From Erythrobacter sp. CCH5-A1 (GTDB lineage: Bacteria > Pseudomonadota > Alphaproteobacteria > Sphingomonadales > Sphingomonadaceae), in NCBI RefSeq assembly GCF_001557115.1, contig NZ_LSKQ01000173.1:1-32839 (forward strand): DNA of 32,839 nt. The letters are read 5' to 3'. The translations under genes were made by a program, and so were the position numbers. Under the pieces are notes generated by a model. That model had not been told where the DNA came from and ran no database searches. It worked only from the letters and a program-made list of their open reading frames with translations. The stretch's first letter is position 1, and each line of letters starts with the position of its first letter. Positions 25,473 through 32,808 of this stretch are shown in pieces.

Positions 25473-26399
25473 TCAGACGAGATTGATCTCGCGCAGCCGC
25501 TGCATGAGATAGTCATGCGCGGTGATCGGCTCGGGCGCGGCCGCCGTGTCATCGCCGACGCATTCGGGCAGCGGCTCGATCAGGAAGTCGGGCCGGAAAT
25601 GCAGGAAGAACGGCATCGAATAGCGCGCCCGCCGCGCCGCCTCACCGCGCGGATTGACCACCCGGTGCGTGGTCGAGCGCAGCTTGCCCGCCGTCTGGCG
25701 CTGGAGCATGTCGCCGACATTGATGACGAGCGCGCCCGCAGGCACATCGATCGCGTGCCACTGGCCGTCCTTGGCGAGCAGTTCGAGCCCGGCTTCCTCG
25801 GCCCCCAGCAAGAGGGTGATGGTGTTGATGTCCTCGTGCCCGGCCGCGCGGATCGCGCCTTCGGGCGCGCCCTCGGCCAGCGGCGGATAGTGGAGCAGGC
25901 GCATCACCGAATTGCCCTCGGCAACGCTCGCGGCGAAGAAATCGCGCGGGCGGCCGAGGTGCAGCGCGATCGCCTCGAGCACGCGGCCCCCGGCAACCTC
26001 GAAGGCGGCGAACAGCGCGGTCATCGTCTCGCGGAAGCCTTCGACCTCGGCGGGCCAGACATTGGGGGCCATGAACGGTTCGAGCGGATGGCCTTGCGGC
26101 AGATCGCGGCCGACATGCCAGAACTCCTTGAGGTCGAACACCTCGGCGTCCTTGGCCTTTTCGGTCCCGAACGGGGTGTAGCCGCGTGCCCCCCCGCCCC
26201 CTTCGATCTTGTAGGCGCGCTTGACCGCGTCAGGCAGGGCAAAGAAGGCCTTGGAGACCCGCTCGGCCTCGTCGATCAGCGCCTGCGGGATGCCGTGATC
26301 GCGCACCACGGCAAATCCGTATTCTCCAAAGCTGCGGCCGAGTTCGTCGGCGATGGTTTCCAGCGGCTGGGCGAGGCTTACGGAGGCGATGTCGATCAT
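25473..26399 (-). CDS. 2-oxoglutarate/Fe(II)-dependent oxygenase (isopenicillin N synthase family)
   Basis: This 308-aa non-haem iron oxygenase has an N-terminal DIOX_N region at about residues 1-110 (SFGEYGFAVVRDHGIP, then RGYTPFGTEKAKD) and the jelly-roll 2OG-FeII_Oxy domain at about 165-275. The iron triad is His188-x-Asp190 (GHEDINTITLL) and His245 (STTHRVVNP), and the 2-oxoglutarate-binding RxS is Arg259-x-Ser261. All catalytic residues are present, so it should be active. The family is broad (plant hormone and antibiotic synthesis, ethylene-forming enzyme); in bacteria of this kind the substrate is mostly unknown. It follows the nucleoside transporter gene by 42 bp on the same strand. 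Confidence 0.9.
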   Translation of the reverse strand: MIDIASVSLAQPLETIADELGRSFGEYGFAVVRDHGIPQALIDEAERVSKAFFALPDAVKRAYKIEGGGGARGYTPFGTEKAKDAEVFDLKEFWHVGRDLPQGHPLEPFMAPNVWPAEVEGFRETMTALFAAFEVAGGRVLEAIALHLGRPRDFFAASVAEGNSVMRLLHYPPLAEGAPEGAIRAAGHEDINTITLLLGAEEAGLELLAKDGQWHAIDVPAGALVINVGDMLQRQTAGKLRSTTHRVVNPRGEAARRARYSMPFFLHFRPDFLIEPLPECVGDDTAAAPEPITAHDYLMQRLREINLV

Positions 26400-26441
26400 A
26401 GGACGCGCCTTACACCCGCGCCGCGCCGCCTGCCAAGGGGG

Positions 26442-27923
26442 TCAGTAGGGCAGGAACAGGCTCGCGAGCGTCGCGCTCATAAGATTGGCAAGGCTGCCCG
26501 CCGCAAGTGCCTTCAGACCCAGCTTGGCGATCATCGGGCGCTGGCCCGGGGCAAGCCCGCCGGTCACCGCCATCTGGATCGCGATCGAGGAGAAATTGGC
26601 AAAGCCGCACAGCGCGAAAGTGAGGATCGCGCGGCTGCGCTGGGTCAGCTCGCCGGCCTGCATCGCGCCCAGATCGATGAAGGCAACGAACTCGTTGAGC
26701 ACGATCTTGGTGCCGAACAGGCCGCCAGCGACCTGCGCCTGCTGCCAATCGGAAATGCCGATCAGGAACATCACCGGGGCGAAGACATAGCCGAGCAGCT
26801 TCTGGAAGCTGATGGTCGATAGCCACGCTGCGGCCTCGGGCGAAAGCGGGGTGCCGGCTTGATCGGCGAGATTGACGATGCCGCCGCCGGCCCAGGCGAG
26901 CATGCCATTCGCCAGCGCCACCAGCCCGACGAACACCATCACCATCGCGCCCACCGCGACAGCCAGCTTGACACCAGTCTGGGTGCCCTGGGCGGCGGCC
27001 TCGATGATGTTGGCGGGGCGCTGGCCTTCCTCGAAGGTTTCGGCCGAGATTACCTCGTCCGCCTTGCCGCCGGGCTCGACGATCGAGGCCGGGCCGACCG
27101 CGCTGATCCGTGCCTGGGGGAGTTCGACCTCTTGCCCGTTCTCGTCATACATGATGACGCGGGTCGCCTCGGTCACCGTATTGGGGCGTCCGCGCGCCCG
27201 CGCCGCTGCGGCTGCGGCCACCGAGCCTTCATAGCCTCGCGTTTTCTGCGGCTCGTCGGGCATCATGATCTTGGCCATCAGGATCCCGCCCGGTGCCGAC
27301 ATGAAGGCGGACGCCAGCAGGAAAGGCAGGGATTTCTCGCCGATGAAGCTGGCATAGATCGCAAGGATCGTCCCCGCCGTTCCGGCCATCCCCACGGTCA
27401 TCAGGGTGAACAGGCCGGCAGGCGACAGCGCGGCGAGATAGGGCCGCACCACCAGCGGACTTTCCGATTGGCCGAGGAAGATATTGGCCGCCGCCGCCAG
27501 CGCCTCGACCCGGCTGATGCCGGTGATCCACCCGATCGCCCCGCCCAGCGTGCGCACCACCCGCTGCATGATGCCAAGGTGATAGAGCACTGAGACAATC
27601 GCCGAGAAGAACACGATCACAGGCAGCCCGGCAATCACGAAGGTTCCGGCAAAGGGGTTCTTGGCGAGCGGGCCGAACAGCGTCTCGACCCCGACCTTGG
27701 AGAAATCGAGCAGCGCGATCACCCCGGAGGAAATCCCGGCGATCACCGCGACCCCCGCATCGGTGCGCAGCACGACGAGCGCGGTGAGGGCCTGGAGCGC
27801 GAAGGCCGATCCGACCACCCTCAGATTGATGTGACGGCGCGCCGATGACAGCGCGAAGGCGATGGCGAGGATGGCGAATACCCCGGCAAGGCTCAGCAGG
27901 GTGGACGTGAGACTTGCGTTCAC
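26442..27923 (-). CDS. Concentrative nucleoside transporter (CNT/NupC family)
   Basis: This 493-aa inner-membrane nucleoside:cation symporter starts from a GTG. CNT signatures include the gate region PFAGTFVIAGLPVIVFFSAIVSVLYHLGIMQ, then SRVEALAAAANIFLGQSESPLVVRPYL, SAPGGILMAKIMMPDEP, and the C-terminal LNEFVAFIDLG plus RAILTFALCGFANFSSIAIQ. It is longer than typical bacterial members (about 400-430 aa) because a hydrophilic, Ala/Arg-rich segment of some 60 residues follows MMPDEP at about residues 228-290, before the helices resume with GTQTGVKLAVAVGAM. This would form an unusual soluble loop. The 213-bp gap upstream holds no gene I can support. Confidence 0.92.
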   Translation of the reverse strand: MNASLTSTLLSLAGVFAILAIAFALSSARRHINLRVVGSAFALQALTALVVLRTDAGVAVIAGISSGVIALLDFSKVGVETLFGPLAKNPFAGTFVIAGLPVIVFFSAIVSVLYHLGIMQRVVRTLGGAIGWITGISRVEALAAAANIFLGQSESPLVVRPYLAALSPAGLFTLMTVGMAGTAGTILAIYASFIGEKSLPFLLASAFMSAPGGILMAKIMMPDEPQKTRGYEGSVAAAAAARARGRPNTVTEATRVIMYDENGQEVELPQARISAVGPASIVEPGGKADEVISAETFEEGQRPANIIEAAAQGTQTGVKLAVAVGAMVMVFVGLVALANGMLAWAGGGIVNLADQAGTPLSPEAAAWLSTISFQKLLGYVFAPVMFLIGISDWQQAQVAGGLFGTKIVLNEFVAFIDLGAMQAGELTQRSRAILTFALCGFANFSSIAIQMAVTGGLAPGQRPMIAKLGLKALAAGSLANLMSATLASLFLPY

Positions 27924-28136
27924 GGCAGCGACTATTCCTTGACGGCTTGGTAAAGCGACCCGATCCCTTGCGCGTCAGGCATCCTGTCTGCCGCGCAGCA
28001 CATCCTGGCGTGGCAGTTTGCGCAGGCACTTGCAAGCCGCATCCGCGCGCCCGTCAACACAGAGCTGCGGGAAAGCATCGCCGGGGAGCCCTGCCGCCGC
28101 TTTTCTTTTGCCGCGGCGCTGGGTAGCACCCGTGCA

Positions 28137-28859
28137 ATGGACACGCCCGCAACCGCCGTTCCGGCCGCCGCCCCCTTCGCCGCCACGACGCCGCCTGCGG
28201 GCGTATCGATGCCGCTCGGGATGTTCGTCTACACGCTGCTCTATGGCGGGATGACGGTGCTGGCGGGCGTGCTCGCCTTCAAGCAGGTGCAGCTGTGGCC
28301 GACGAGCCTCGCGGTCGAGAGCGGCATCTTCCCCTTCCTGCTGCTGGTGGTGATCTCGAGCACGCTGTCGCAGCTCTACGGGCGCGAGGCGGCCAAGCGG
28401 ATCGTGTGGTGGGGCTTCCTGCCACTGGGCCTGTCGGCGCTGCTGATGCAGCTGGTGCTGGCGCTCCCCGCCTCCTCCGAGATGCTCGCTTTCCGCCCGG
28501 ATGATCTGGCCGCCTTCGAACGGGTCCACCAGTCGACCTGGCGCGTGTGGATGGCGGGCCCGGCGAGCTACATCACCTCGCTGCTCCTCAACATCTGGAT
28601 CTTCGACCGGCTGCGCGGCTCGGGGGACGGCGAGAGCACGCTCGGCCTGATGGTGCGCGGCGCGATCGCCTCGGCGCTCAGTCAGGCGGTCGATTCGGTG
28701 ATCTTCATCACACTGGCCTTCTACGGCGAGTTCGACATCACCGATCTGATGATCGGGCAGGTGCTCGCCAAGGTGTTCCTCAGCCTGGTGCTCGTGCCGT
28801 TCCTGATCACCTTCGGGGTTCGCGCGGCGCATTGGCTGGATGGGAAGAAGGCGGGCTAG
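28137..28859 (+). CDS. Queuosine precursor transporter (YhhQ/VUT family)
   Basis: This 240-aa polytopic membrane protein probably imports preQ0 or preQ1 for queuosine tRNA modification. After a Pro/Ala-rich N-terminus of about 22 residues come helices with the family pattern: SSTLSQLYGREAAKRIVWWGF resembles the conserved E-x-YG-x-x-x-A region. The segment MAGPASYITSLLLNIWIFDRL and the later GAIASALSQAVDSVIFITLAF hold the paired Ser-Gln-x-x-Asp motif. The ATG at 28137 is the first available; an internal start near residue 24 (MPLGMF) is possible because the upstream ribosome site is poor. I looked for a preQ1 riboswitch in the leader and saw none. It converges on the next gene with a 3-bp gap. 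Confidence 0.82.
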   Translation: MDTPATAVPAAAPFAATTPPAGVSMPLGMFVYTLLYGGMTVLAGVLAFKQVQLWPTSLAVESGIFPFLLLVVISSTLSQLYGREAAKRIVWWGFLPLGLSALLMQLVLALPASSEMLAFRPDDLAAFERVHQSTWRVWMAGPASYITSLLLNIWIFDRLRGSGDGESTLGLMVRGAIASALSQAVDSVIFITLAFYGEFDITDLMIGQVLAKVFLSLVLVPFLITFGVRAAHWLDGKKAG

Positions 28860-28862
28860 CGT

Positions 28863-29537
28863 CTAGAGCGCGGTTCCCCACCGTTCCCAGACGAGCGCGG
28901 AGCAGCCGAGCCAGGTGGTGAACATGATCAGGTAGGGCCAGCGGCGCGGCCACAGGCGGGCCACCAGCAGCGTTGCCGCCGCTGTCGCGCCGAGCGCGAA
29001 CACGGCAGCATTTGCCACCTCCGCGCTGGTTCCGGTCAGCCCTGCCTCCAGCGCGAGCGTCGCCCATTGCGCTGGCAGCAGCGCGAGCACCCACCCCGGC
29101 CACGCCCCCGGCATGGCTGCGGCGGTGAGCAGCATGGCCGCCTCGCCCGCCACCACGGCGAGCGCGATCCACCACCCCCGCGACGAGGCGGAATGCGCGA
29201 AAAGGCTCCCGCGCGCGGCAAAGCTGACGCTGGCGAGGATGGCGGCAGGCGCAAGTACGGCAGGGGCGTGGAACTCAGACAGGCCGAGCGCCAATGCCAG
29301 CAGCACCAGCCCCGCCCCGGCCAGCAAGGCGACAACCACGCCGACAACGAAGCGCCCCGCAGCTGCGGCGGCAATCATGCCCGCGCCCATCATGCCGATG
29401 GCGACGATCGTCCCGGCAGCGCGAGGATCGGTGTTCACAAGAAGTGCCCCCACTGGAGCCACCGCCCCTGCAAGCGCGACGGTCGTCCACGCCAAGCGGG
29501 GATGGTCGGCAGTGTGATCGTCGGGCAGAAGCTTCAT
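28863..29537 (-). CDS. Hypothetical polytopic membrane protein
   Basis: The 224-aa product begins MKLLPDDHTADHPRL and has about seven hydrophobic helices rich in Ala, Gly, Leu and Val, ending WLGCSALVWERWGTAL. No enzymatic or transport motif was recognised. The start at 29537 was chosen because the frame open further upstream (to 29687) runs into the tRNA-linked repeat. It could be read through from tRNA-Lys and folK on the same strand, although 194 bp and the repeat separate it from the tRNA. Confidence 0.65.
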   Translation of the reverse strand: MKLLPDDHTADHPRLAWTTVALAGAVAPVGALLVNTDPRAAGTIVAIGMMGAGMIAAAAAGRFVVGVVVALLAGAGLVLLALALGLSEFHAPAVLAPAAILASVSFAARGSLFAHSASSRGWWIALAVVAGEAAMLLTAAAMPGAWPGWVLALLPAQWATLALEAGLTGTSAEVANAAVFALGATAAATLLVARLWPRRWPYLIMFTTWLGCSALVWERWGTAL

Positions 29538-29619
29538 CAGGCTGTCAGTGGTCGAGGCGCAAGCAATTGTCGAGCCGAGGGAGGTGCTGTGCGCAAATGA
29601 GGCGGGAGCGGATTGCACC

Positions 29620-29731
29620 AATCGGTCGCCGGCGACCGCAAGGGCGACCGCCCGCCCGCAGCGGGTCCGCAGCGCAGCGGAGGACATCTAGCGAGGACGC
29701 ATTCGCGGAGGCGACTGCGAAACACAAAAAA
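29620..29731 (-). repeat. tRNA-linked structured repeat, copy B (behind tRNA-Lys)
   Basis: This is the second copy of the element at 3072-3191, starting right after the CCA of tRNA-Lys. The tRNA-proximal hairpin (29698-29706 with 29711-29719, loop GGAG) keeps the shape of copy A with one mismatch, and two pairs have changed on both sides together. The distal hairpin (29623-29630 with 29631-29638) is a 16-base palindrome where copy A has a 7-bp stem of different sequence. A T-run lies between the tRNA and the hairpin, before rather than after the stem, so it is not a standard intrinsic terminator. Confidence 0.8.
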
Positions 29732-29807
29732 TGGTGAGCCCGACAGGATTCGAACCTGTGACCCGCTGATTAAAAGTCAGCTGCTCTACCTACTGAGCTA
29801 CGGGCCC
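29732..29807 (-). tRNA. tRNA-Lys (anticodon TTT)
   Basis: The minus strand gives a 76-nt cloverleaf with encoded CCA (29732-29734). The acceptor stem GGGCCCG pairs with CGGGCTC with one G-U pair, and the discriminator base is A. The anticodon loop CTTTTAA in a GCTGA/TCAGC stem gives anticodon TTT, reading AAA and AAG. It lies 32 bp behind folK on the same strand, so it is probably processed from a longer transcript. Confidence 0.98.
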
Positions 29808-29839
29808 ACATGTCTCCCGCGATGCGACGGGAAGGCGGC

Positions 29840-30328
29840 TCACCTAGGCAGGGGGCGCGGGCGGGTCAAGCGGGCTTGATGCTGGGCGATGGTCAGGCCG
29901 TGCGGCGGGGTGCGCCAGTCGGGGGCGATGGTGCAGGCCGGATCGAGGACGAAGCGCCGCTGCGCGAAAGCCGGGTGGGGGATGGCGAGGGTCTTCGAGA
30001 CCCATGCGCCGCCGCTCCACAGCACGATGTCGCCATCAAGCACCCGGTCGCCCCAGCGCTGACCCGGGCGGCGGCCGAATTCACGCTCGGTGCGCTTCAG
30101 TGCGGCGAGCAGCGCGGGCGGATCGAGCTCGCTTTCCAGCACCAGCGCGGCATTGGCGAAACGGCGCTGGGCCGCGCCCATTGCGGGGGTGGCGATCACC
30201 TGAGAGCGCGCGGTGACCGTGCCGAAGGCGGCGCATTCGTCCATTGCGGCCAGCACGACGGCACGCGGATCGCCATAGAGGGCGTGCCGCCGGTTGCTCC
30301 CCAGCGCGATCAGGTAGGTGCTGCTCAG
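29840..30328 (-). CDS. folK: 2-amino-4-hydroxy-6-hydroxymethyldihydropteridine pyrophosphokinase (HPPK)
   Basis: FolK transfers pyrophosphate from ATP to the pterin alcohol in folate synthesis. The core starts STYLIALGSNRR, followed by RRFANAALVLES, LLAALKRTEREFGRR, the metal-binding VLDGDIVLW with Asp98 and Asp100, and LAIPHPAFAQRRFVLDPACTIAPDW. Length from residue 1 is 162 aa, the family norm. There is no ATG, GTG or TTG at the expected start: the likeliest initiator is CTG at 30328, with an AGGA site 9 bases upstream and only 2 bases after the stop of the upstream amidase gene, suggesting coupled translation. An ATG at 30484 in the same frame would add 52 residues lying within that upstream gene. 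Identity is firm; the start is uncertain. Confidence 0.88.
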   Translation of the reverse strand: MSSTYLIALGSNRRHALYGDPRAVVLAAMDECAAFGTVTARSQVIATPAMGAAQRRFANAALVLESELDPPALLAALKRTEREFGRRPGQRWGDRVLDGDIVLWSGGAWVSKTLAIPHPAFAQRRFVLDPACTIAPDWRTPPHGLTIAQHQARLTRPRPLPR

Positions 30329-30330
30329 GC

Positions 30331-31209
30331 CTAGATGTCCTGCGCGATCCGGCCGTAAAGCTGCGGGCGGCGGTCGCGGAAGAAGCCCATCCCGGCACGG
30401 TGCTTCGCCGCCCGCGCCAGATCGAGCCTGGCGACCAGAACGCCGGTCTCCTCCTTGCCGAACAGCGCGAGATCGTCGCCCCATTCGTCGGTGATGAAGG
30501 AGTGGCCGTAGAAGCTCTGCGCGCGATCCTCCGGCCCTTCGTGGCCGATGCGGTTGGCGGCTACCACCGGCATGCAGTTCGACACGCTATGCCCGATCAT
30601 CGCGCGGCGCCACATGCGGCTGGTGTCGAGATCGGCGTCATAGGGCTCCGAGCCGATTGCGGTGGGATACATCAGCAGTTCGGCGCCCAGCAGCGCCATC
30701 ACCCGCGCGCATTCGGGATACCACTGGTCCCAGCAGATGCCGACGCCGACCTTGACGGTCGCCCTGCCTTCCCCGGCCACGTCCCACACCTTGAAGCCGT
30801 CGTTCCCGGGGCGGAAGTAGTACTTTTCCTCGTAGCCGGGCCCGTCGGGGATGTGGCTCTTGCGGTAGGTGCCTTGCACGGCACCATCCGGGCCGATCAT
30901 CGCGAGGGTGTTGTAGTAATGGTGCCCGTCGCGCTCGAAGAAGCTGGTGGGGATCGTCACCTTCAGCTTCGCGGCGAGCTCCCGCATCGCGATGACACTC
31001 GGGTGCTCCGCCGTGGGGCGGGCGAGCGAGAACAGGGCCTCGTCCTCCTCGCGGCAGAAATAGGGGCCGCTGAACAGCTCGGGCGGCAGGATCAGCTGCG
31101 CGCCCCTGGCGGCGGCTTCTTCCACCAGCGCCGAGACGGCAGCGATGTTGGCGGCTTCGTCCTCGGAACCGAGGGCGAGCTGCAGGGCGGCGACGGTGAT
31201 AGCGGTCAT
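30331..31209 (-). CDS. aguB: N-carbamoylputrescine amidase-type carbon-nitrogen hydrolase
   Basis: This 292-aa nitrilase-superfamily enzyme most resembles AguB, which cleaves N-carbamoylputrescine to putrescine in the arginine-decarboxylase polyamine route. The catalytic triad is complete: Glu44 (ILPPELFSG), Lys117 (GTYRKSHIPDGPGYEEKYYF) and Cys159 (VGICWDQWYPECAR). The YRKSHIPDGPGYxEKYYF and CWDQWYPE segments are characteristic of AguB rather than of generic amidases. Agmatine deiminase (AguA), its usual partner, is not in the window. It precedes folK with a 2-bp gap to that gene's inferred start, and lies 18 bp behind the methyltransferase-like gene. Confidence 0.9.
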   Translation of the reverse strand: MTAITVAALQLALGSEDEAANIAAVSALVEEAAARGAQLILPPELFSGPYFCREEDEALFSLARPTAEHPSVIAMRELAAKLKVTIPTSFFERDGHHYYNTLAMIGPDGAVQGTYRKSHIPDGPGYEEKYYFRPGNDGFKVWDVAGEGRATVKVGVGICWDQWYPECARVMALLGAELLMYPTAIGSEPYDADLDTSRMWRRAMIGHSVSNCMPVVAANRIGHEGPEDRAQSFYGHSFITDEWGDDLALFGKEETGVLVARLDLARAAKHRAGMGFFRDRRPQLYGRIAQDI

Positions 31210-31227
31210 GCCGCCGCCCCTACTCGA

Positions 31228-32103
31228 TTATTTGGCCTTCTTGAACAGCAGAGTCATCCGGTCGCTTTCGCCCAGTCCCTTCAGGTCCTCGCGCTTGGTG
31301 GCGAGCACGGGGGGCATTTCCCACACGCCTTCCTTGTGATCGGCGGTGTCCTTGGGGTTGGCGTTGATCTCGCTCTTGCCGACCAGCTCGAAGCCGTTGA
31401 CGCGCATGAAATCGATCACGTCCTTCTCGCGCAGATAGCCCTTGGTGCCGTTGGCGTAGGACCACGGCGCGTCTGCATGGGCGCGGTGCTGTTCGATGCC
31501 GAGGAGGCCATCGTCCTTGAGCAGCTCGCGCATGGCGCGCAGTTCGGTATCGGCGGTGCCGCCGCGCAGCAGGTTGTGCATCGCGCGCATCACCAGGATG
31601 CGGTCGAAGGTGCCCTTCTGGCCCTCGAGATTGTCGAGCGTGATCCCGCTGAACTTTTCGGCCGGCAGGCCGGTGTAGCCGGCGACTTCCTTGCCGAAGC
31701 CCGCCGCCTGGTCGCGGATGCGCTGCTGGCGCGCGGGATCGGCGGTGGCGGTGAGCGGATTGGCGTAGAGGCCGACCAGTTGGCCCTCGCCGCCCAGATA
31801 GTGCCCGAGCAGGCGCGAATACCACCCGCCGCCGGGCGCATATTCGCCGACCTTCATCTCCGGGCCGACATGGAAGAAGGCGAGCGTTTCGGCCGGGTGG
31901 CGGAAGGCGTCGCGCGCCTTGTCCTCGGCGCGGGTCGGGTGGTTGATCGCCGCCGACAGCTGCTCGCCGTGCATCTTCATGAAATGCGCGGTGTCCTTGA
32001 TGTGGGCTTCGTCGACCTCACCGGCGGCGTGATGGTCGGCGATGGCCGGCGCGGCGAGCGCGATGCCGCTCGCGGCGGCGAGGGCGAGGATGATTTTCTT
32101 CAT
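31228..32103 (-). CDS. Exported class I SAM-methyltransferase-like protein
   Basis: The 291-aa product has a clear Sec signal peptide (MKKIILALAAASGIALAAPAIA, cleavage near residue 22), followed by a methyltransferase-like fold resembling COG4798 predicted methyltransferases. The expected SAM-binding glycine motif appears as VGEYAPGGGWYSRLLGHYL at about residues 85-103, in place of the usual D-x-G-x-G. Later segments are LVGLYANPL, FDRILVMRAMHNLLRG and ELLKDDGLLGIEQHRA, which match the strand and helix order of the fold. SAM is not known in the periplasm, so the exported location is puzzling; it may have another activity. It is upstream of the amidase and folK on the same strand. Confidence 0.8.
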   Translation of the reverse strand: MKKIILALAAASGIALAAPAIADHHAAGEVDEAHIKDTAHFMKMHGEQLSAAINHPTRAEDKARDAFRHPAETLAFFHVGPEMKVGEYAPGGGWYSRLLGHYLGGEGQLVGLYANPLTATADPARQQRIRDQAAGFGKEVAGYTGLPAEKFSGITLDNLEGQKGTFDRILVMRAMHNLLRGGTADTELRAMRELLKDDGLLGIEQHRAHADAPWSYANGTKGYLREKDVIDFMRVNGFELVGKSEINANPKDTADHKEGVWEMPPVLATKREDLKGLGESDRMTLLFKKAK

Positions 32104-32218
32104 GGCGCGTAACTCTCCCGGGTGACTGAATGAACCTGTGACGATGCTGCGATAGACGAAGCATGCTGGCAATCGCAGGCTGCTGACCTATCTCTGGCAC
32201 AAAGGAACGGAGAATTCG

Positions 32219-32770
32219 ATGAGCAACATGGATACGGCGATCATTGCAGGCGGATGCTTCTGGTGCACCGAGGCGGTGTTCCGCGATGTCGTCGGAGTGC
32301 AGAGTGTCGAGAGCGGCTATATCGGCGGGACCAAGGCGAACCCGACCTACAAGGAGGTATGCACCGGCACCACGGGCCATGCCGAGGGGATCCGCGTGAC
32401 CTTCGACACCTCCGTGATCAGCCTGCCCGAGATCTATGACGTGTTCCTCGGCACGCATGATCCGACGCAGCTGAACCGTCAGGGCAATGACATCGGCACC
32501 CAGTATCGCAGCGCGATCTTCCCCCTTTCGGACGAACAGGGCGCCGAGGCCAAGGCCGCGATCGCTCGCTGGAATGCCGAGAACGGCAAGCAGGCCGTCA
32601 CCACGATCGAGGGCCTGTCGGGCGGCGAGCAGACGGCCGCATGGTATCCGGCCGAGGACTACCATCAGGAATACTGGGACGGCGAGGGCCAGAGGAACCC
32701 CTACTGCCTCGCGGTGATCCCGCCCAAGCTGATGAAGCTCAGGAAGAGCTTCCAGAAGTATGTGAAGTAA
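32219..32770 (+). CDS. msrA: Peptide methionine sulfoxide reductase MsrA
   Basis: MsrA reduces methionine-S-sulfoxide in proteins and free methionine, repairing oxidative damage. The 183-aa protein carries the hallmark GGCFWCTEAVF with catalytic Cys13, then VVGVQSVESGYIGG, TTGHAEGIRVTFD, HDPTQLNRQGNDIGTQYRSAIF, and AEDYHQEYW. A resolving Cys lies in RNPYCLAV near the C-terminus. The ATG at 32219 has a GGAACGGAG ribosome site about 7 bases upstream. There is no signal peptide, so it is cytoplasmic, and no fused MsrB. It is divergent from the exported methyltransferase-like gene with a 115-bp gap. Confidence 0.96.
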   Translation: MSNMDTAIIAGGCFWCTEAVFRDVVGVQSVESGYIGGTKANPTYKEVCTGTTGHAEGIRVTFDTSVISLPEIYDVFLGTHDPTQLNRQGNDIGTQYRSAIFPLSDEQGAEAKAAIARWNAENGKQAVTTIEGLSGGEQTAAWYPAEDYHQEYWDGEGQRNPYCLAVIPPKLMKLRKSFQKYVK

Positions 32771-32789
32771 AGACTTTCAACCAACGTCA

Positions 32790-32808
32790 CCCCGTGCTTG
32801 ACACGGGG
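32790..32808 (+). terminator. Hairpin behind msrA (terminator or dispersed repeat)
   Basis: CCCCGTG-CTTGA-CACGGGG is a perfect 7-bp stem with a 5-base loop, 19 bp behind the msrA stop. It is followed by a T-rich but interrupted stretch (CTTGGCTTTCCTTGTTTG). The sequence GTCACCCCGTGCTTGACACGG resembles short palindromic repeats common between genes of alphaproteobacteria, so it may be a repeat unit that also acts as a terminator. No second copy was found in this window. Confidence 0.6.

Noticed and set aside
28020..28136. preQ1 riboswitch upstream of the queuosine precursor transporter
   Set aside because: The expected A-rich tail pairing with a C-containing hairpin loop is absent, and no ribosome-site sequestering fold is evident.
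27932..28186. A possible Cys-rich small protein on the minus strand (CANCHARMCCA) in the gap before the queuosine-type transporter
   Set aside because: No ribosome site at a usable start, it overlaps the start of the plus-strand gene, and the CxxCH-like string is ANCHA without a proper haem-binding context or signal peptide.
29613..29879. A small frame reading through tRNA-Lys (RIRTCDPLIKSQLLYLLSY)
   Set aside because: This is the familiar spurious translation of the complement of a tRNA gene; the cloverleaf explains the sequence.
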